Assembly (NCBI GenBank): GCA_035578155.1
Contig: JAPWDM010000017.1
Span: 3,601,482 to 3,665,481, forward strand
From: Brachynemurus nebulosus
Taxonomy: Eukaryota > Arthropoda > Insecta > Neuroptera > Myrmeleontidae
Length of the DNA: 64,000 nt
Reading direction: 5' to 3'
In this document: one piece after another, positions 60,162-64,000 of the stretch
Numbering within the stretch: position 1 is the first letter of the stretch
Layout: each line of letters begins with the position of its first letter
Position numbers and translations under genes: made by a program
The notes under the pieces: generated by a model
Database searches by the model: none
What the model was told of the DNA's origin: nothing
The model's input: the letters and a program-made list of their open reading frames with translations, nothing else

Positions 60162-60378
60162 CATGTACACAGGGCCGTGGAGAGAAATGGCGGGCCCCAG
60201 GAATAAAGCACATTTCTTGAAAATTTTTCCCCGAAAAAATAAGTCATGTCATGAGCAAAGAAAAAACACTTTTACTTTTTTCCGCGCCCCTACCGATTGC
60301 TACGGGCCCTCTCTTTCAGCCCGGGCCCCCGGGCTACAACCCCGGCTACCCTACCCTCTCGTCGGGCCTGCATGTACA
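60162..60378. mobile_element. hAT-type MITE, 201 bp, with 8-bp target duplication
   Basis: The element is 60170-60370. Ends are CAGGGCCGTGGAGAGA and (inverted) CAGGCCCGACGAGAGG. A perfect 8-bp duplication CATGTACA lies on each side (60162-60169 and 60371-60378). Eight-bp duplications and CAGGG-type ends are typical of hAT elements. It is strikingly GC-rich in its right half compared with its surroundings and contains no gene; the overlapping frames are by-products. Confidence 0.9.
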
Positions 60379-61128
60379 TTTTATTTATTTTATTTTTTTT
60401 GATATCAATATTTATAGGATTAGCATTCCGGCTTTTTGAAACATATTGTATACATTTGTGGTTTTAGTACACCAATCATGCACTCTAAATAATACAGATT
60501 ATTTATTAAAAATAAAATATTTTATGATTATTTAATAAAATAAATGCACAAATATATCTATTTTGAAAATTTTATTAATTTAATCATTTAATAACCGCTA
60601 CATGAAAATACGGATTAAGGACTCAAACGCTTTCTATCTCTTGTAATTAATCAGTATGCATTTGTTGAAAATTGTTTAAACGACTGAAAAATGATAGAAT
60701 TTGTTTAAAGAACAAATTTTTCTTATTGTTAGTGAAATTCTGTTGACCGACATGCAGTTCAAAATTTCTAGCCACTTATTTGATTAAAACGAATACCTAT
60801 AGGTAAGAGGTTTTTAATTTTTAGTATTCTTTATTTGGTTGTCATATGACACACACATTAGAATAGTAAACGATACGAATGATCGATTTTAAAACGAGAC
60901 ACAGATGAAGAGAGATAAGAATACTTATTTTGGTTAAATGATTCATAGCGTCACATCGTGTATTAATAAACTGTCAAAATTAGTTTGTATTATGACCCCA
61001 TGTGATGCTTTTCATATCAAAGTAATACGGACACAATAAAAATTGTATGTTTTATGTATAATTGTATATAGGTAGGTACAAAATAATCTTATACTCGACT
61101 GTGGCTGTGTATGGCATTACCAAGTTGT
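60379..61128. other. gene-free AT-rich DNA
   Basis: No supported gene, repeat boundary or RNA. Confidence 0.45.
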
Positions 61129-61258
61129 GTATAACTTGTTTATTATGTTTGGAATATGCTCACCATATTTTTTTCTCTGTCTTGCACATCTTTTCTATTC
61201 TACAAAACAGAGAAGGAAATATGGTGTTCATATTCTAAACATAATAAACAAACTATAT
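61129..61258. repeat. 130-bp hairpin
   Basis: Arms of about 52 bp (61129-61180 and 61207-61258) pair with few mismatches through CTTGTTTATTATGTTTGGAA and its inverse TTCTAAACATAATAAACAAA. The loop is about 26 nt. Size would fit a small MITE or a long pre-miRNA-like hairpin; neither is shown. Confidence 0.75.
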
Positions 61259-62688
61259 ATAAGTGTACATATAATGTTAGGTTTACACTAAAGCATAAAC
61301 TATATGTAAAACAATCGACTTAATTTTGAAGAAAACTATAATTGTAAGAAAGCTTGGTATTATATTCCCGTAGTCGATCAGCATGTCACCTGTCGTTACT
61401 TATCTAAATTTACCAATGAAAGTGCAGTGGATAACATCAAACTAATATTAAGCTAACTGCTACCAACGTTTGCATTGGTAAATTCGCATTTGTTATTCTA
61501 AAATTCAACCAATTACGATCCACAGTAACAAGTAGGTACAGAAAAAATTATGTTTGCAAGTGGATTACTATTTACTTCTTTCATAGAATTTTTAAATATA
61601 AAAGAGGCATTTAAAAAATAGTTTGTCACCGGACATTCCATTTTAGTAGTTCAGTAAAAGTGTGTATAAAAAATAACAAACCTCGGAACTCTACAATTAT
61701 ACTGAATGGATTTTAATGGAAACTATTTTTTTTTTTATCAAGTACTCGACATTACATACATACTTAATAAAAGTGCATCATTTAAAAATTCCATTATTTT
61801 TTCGATATTTCGCACTGTCTCATAAATATAACAGACAGACCTCCAGTTTTATCTTGAAAAGGATATCAGTATTCTTTTTGAATTTCCGTAAGAATCTCAT
61901 TCCGAATCTTTATGCAAAATTTATAACAGATAGAAATGCGGGCGAAGTCTAATTAATTTTTTACCGGTCTCAAAATCCTTTTCTTGAATATAATTTTTTT
62001 CTGAAGTACAAATGTTAACAAAATTCAAACTATAGACTTCAATCAACTGAAAAAAATCCGATTAAATTTTATTGATTCGGCAGTTAGCTATCTCTTTTTA
62101 TGATCCGTTTAATCTAGTCATATTTAGACGTAAAAATACTAAATACACTGACAATTTTCATCGTGAAGTATATGTGTAACTTTCTAGTGTAAACATGGCA
62201 TTACCGGTTTAATAGAAATACATTTGTAATATAAATTGCACGTACACATATGTACATATCTGATAAAGAAACGTTTTCAGAACTGAACACAACAAGTTCG
62301 GTCGTAAAATATATTTAGTTTTGCGATAATGCTACGCTATAGTCTATAGAATATTATATATGTACATACTTCTATTGGCTGATACAGTATCAACCATCTT
62401 AAATGGCAAAAAAGTCAATCGTGGTAGCATAGGATTTAGGATCTTTATTAAGATCAGGAAAAAGGGTATGTACCTATTTATTTCATTAATTATGAACTCT
62501 TGTATAGATCAAAACTCACTACTTTTGAGAAGCCGCTGGGCACTTCTCATATGAAAACTCATTGTAAGGCAGTCAACGGAAAAAATTAAAAATGTATTGC
62601 CAACTTTTAGAAAAAATAATATTTTATTAAAGCTATCAAAATTAAAAAAAATTGTCATTACTAGGAGATCCCAGTATTTTATTAGGTA
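61259..62688. other. gene-free AT-rich DNA
   Basis: No supported gene. Frames at 61716-61952 and 62360-62554 lack motifs. Confidence 0.45.
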
Positions 62689-63744
62689 CCGTGTTTGCGG
62701 GTTACTTGAGCCCACATTTGCAAATCATCTGATAATTTCAAAATTGAGCGTAACTGTTATACTTATTTGGGATAGGAAATTCAGTATATTAATCTATATA
62801 TCACTACGGTTAGTTTATTATATAATATGGATCTTTTTCTTATGGCTCATAAATTTTATAGCTTCTTAGATTTTGGGCTCAAGTTAACCTCAAGATCGGG
62901 TTACTTGAGCCCAAACCTAAATTTCCAGGTGATTTTCATTTGAAAACAGTTTGAGACAATGTAGGATGTTGGTTACTAATTAAAACATTGTGCAAACATA
63001 TAAGGAACTTTACTTATTCAATACTCTTATCGCAGCATCCTGCATAACGTAGCGAATTTCCGTTTACAAAAATTAGTTTTTCTCGGAAACTAGTTGACAT
63101 AGAATAATAGTTTAAAGACCTTTTTTGTGTGATTTTTTCTCCTCGTTCCAACAGTGTAAAAATTTTTGAATAAGGAAATTTTGGAAAAAAGTTAATTTTT
63201 TTCATGAAAATTTCCAAAAATAACATGTTTTGGGCATCGGACGTGCCTGGTTAACGAACTTGTCCAACGGTTTAGGACCTTTAGGAATTTCTGCTATAGT
63301 CTTGCACCATTTTATACCAAAGTTATAATGGGCTAGTTACCCTAATTTTAAGGTTATTTTACTGATTTATCAAAACCTTAATTTAAAAAATTAACGGAAT
63401 GGTTGGAAGATGAACATATCTGAATTTAGTTTAGTAATGAACAAAGTAATAAAATTATACACTTGCCTTCCTTTGTAGACTACCACAATTACTTTTACAG
63501 TCAAAAGTTAGCAACGTAACAAAACATCAATTTCAAACAGAGAGTAAACAACACGTGCCTCACCTCTAGTGTCAATTTTGAGAACTACCTAAACTTAAAC
63601 ACCGTAAACCTACTGTTATTACCTACTATCTAAACATCTATCTTACTTCTACTACTGACTAATATAAGCACAAAACAGAAAATAATACTTTTTCCGTTTT
63701 GGGCTCAAGTTCCACCACAGGGCTCAAGTAACCCGCAATTACGG
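62689..63744. mobile_element. TA-flanked 1.06-kb element with CCGTRWTTGCGGGTTACTTG ends
   Basis: The left end CCGTGTTTGCGGGTTACTTG and right end (reverse complement CCGTAATTGCGGGTTACTTG) are inverted and continue with AGCCC. TA flanks lie at 62687-62688 and 63745-63746. An internal third copy of GGGTTACTTGAGCCCA occurs at about 62898. It is non-autonomous. Its interior (63015-63270) shares sequence with 15690-15960. Confidence 0.78.
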
Positions 63745-64000
63745 TACTTCCATTAAAATCTAAATCGCGTTCAGTTACATTTTTTTTCGTGTTAACACAG
63801 ATAACATGAATTAAAACCTTCTGCTAATATCAAAAAGGAAATTCGACTTGTTTCACAAATTTCCTGTCAACGCGTCCACATTATTTAGAATCATTATTTA
63901 AATATTTATAAAAGTTTTTAGATGTGCTGTGAACATTTGGAGGAATATCAAACGTTCACTTGCATGTTTCTTATCGCAGAAATCTTATGAAAAATTATTT

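Overview
The window is AT-rich eukaryotic DNA, most likely from an arthropod and probably an insect. I infer this from mariner, hAT-MITE, Tc1-type and Polinton/Maverick remnants, a 61-nt GT-AG intron in a recombinase gene, long (TA)n tracts, and TATA plus TCAGT-type initiator promoters. A hemipteran is plausible but not shown. I find no host protein-coding gene, tRNA or rRNA that I can support. This is a repeat-dominated intergenic region with mobile elements in several states of decay.

The centrepiece is a nested pair of related Polinton/Maverick-type elements. The outer one spans 16356-35141. It starts 5'-AGTA, has terminal inverted repeats, and is flanked by a perfect 6-bp duplication (AGCATC at 16350-16355 and 35142-35147). 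The inner one spans 23932-33590. It has the same kind of AGTA end and its own perfect 6-bp duplication (CATTTT at 23926-23931 and 33591-33596). Without its passenger, the outer element is only about 9.1 kb. It carries a broken protein-primed family B DNA polymerase (17923-21598), a CxxC protein gene, a convergent single-C2H2 zinc-finger gene, a minisatellite of AP-1-like TGACTCA sites, an intact 58-codon ORF, and the start of a second unknown gene. I see no integrase, capsid, packaging ATPase or protease gene in either element.

The inner element (9,659 bp) has lost the polymerase end. Its right half (terminus, unknown gene, 58-aa ORF, TGACTCA array) is present at both ends as inverted arms of about 3.6 and 4.1 kb. 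These flank a 2-kb unique core with an intact C2H2 gene and a 5'-truncated CxxC gene. This is the layout expected of an end-duplicated, defective-genome-like derivative of a linear replicon. A third, solitary fragment of the same kind of terminus lies at 38079-38260.

Flanks. 1-16 kb: mariner and psq-HTH transposase fragments, a composite inverted repeat interrupted by a foldback element (4.0-6.8 kb), an unassigned transposase-like pseudogene (6.8-7.7 kb), and a GC-cored hairpin repeat (11.5 kb). 35-46 kb: a near-perfect 470-bp palindrome (36371-36840), a 1.27-kb TA-flanked element (38669-39934), a second hairpin repeat close upstream of a tyrosine-recombinase pseudogene (41025-42057), and a 2.3-kb inverted-repeat element with a duplicated right end (42.7-45.0 kb). 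46-64 kb: mostly featureless AT-rich DNA with a foldback (50.07-50.70 kb), a pogo/Tigger-like composite (54.3-58.1 kb) containing a TA-flanked element and a third hairpin copy, a small foldback with a hammerhead-like core (59.5 kb), a 201-bp hAT MITE with a perfect 8-bp duplication (60170-60370), and a 1.06-kb TA-flanked element (62689-63744).
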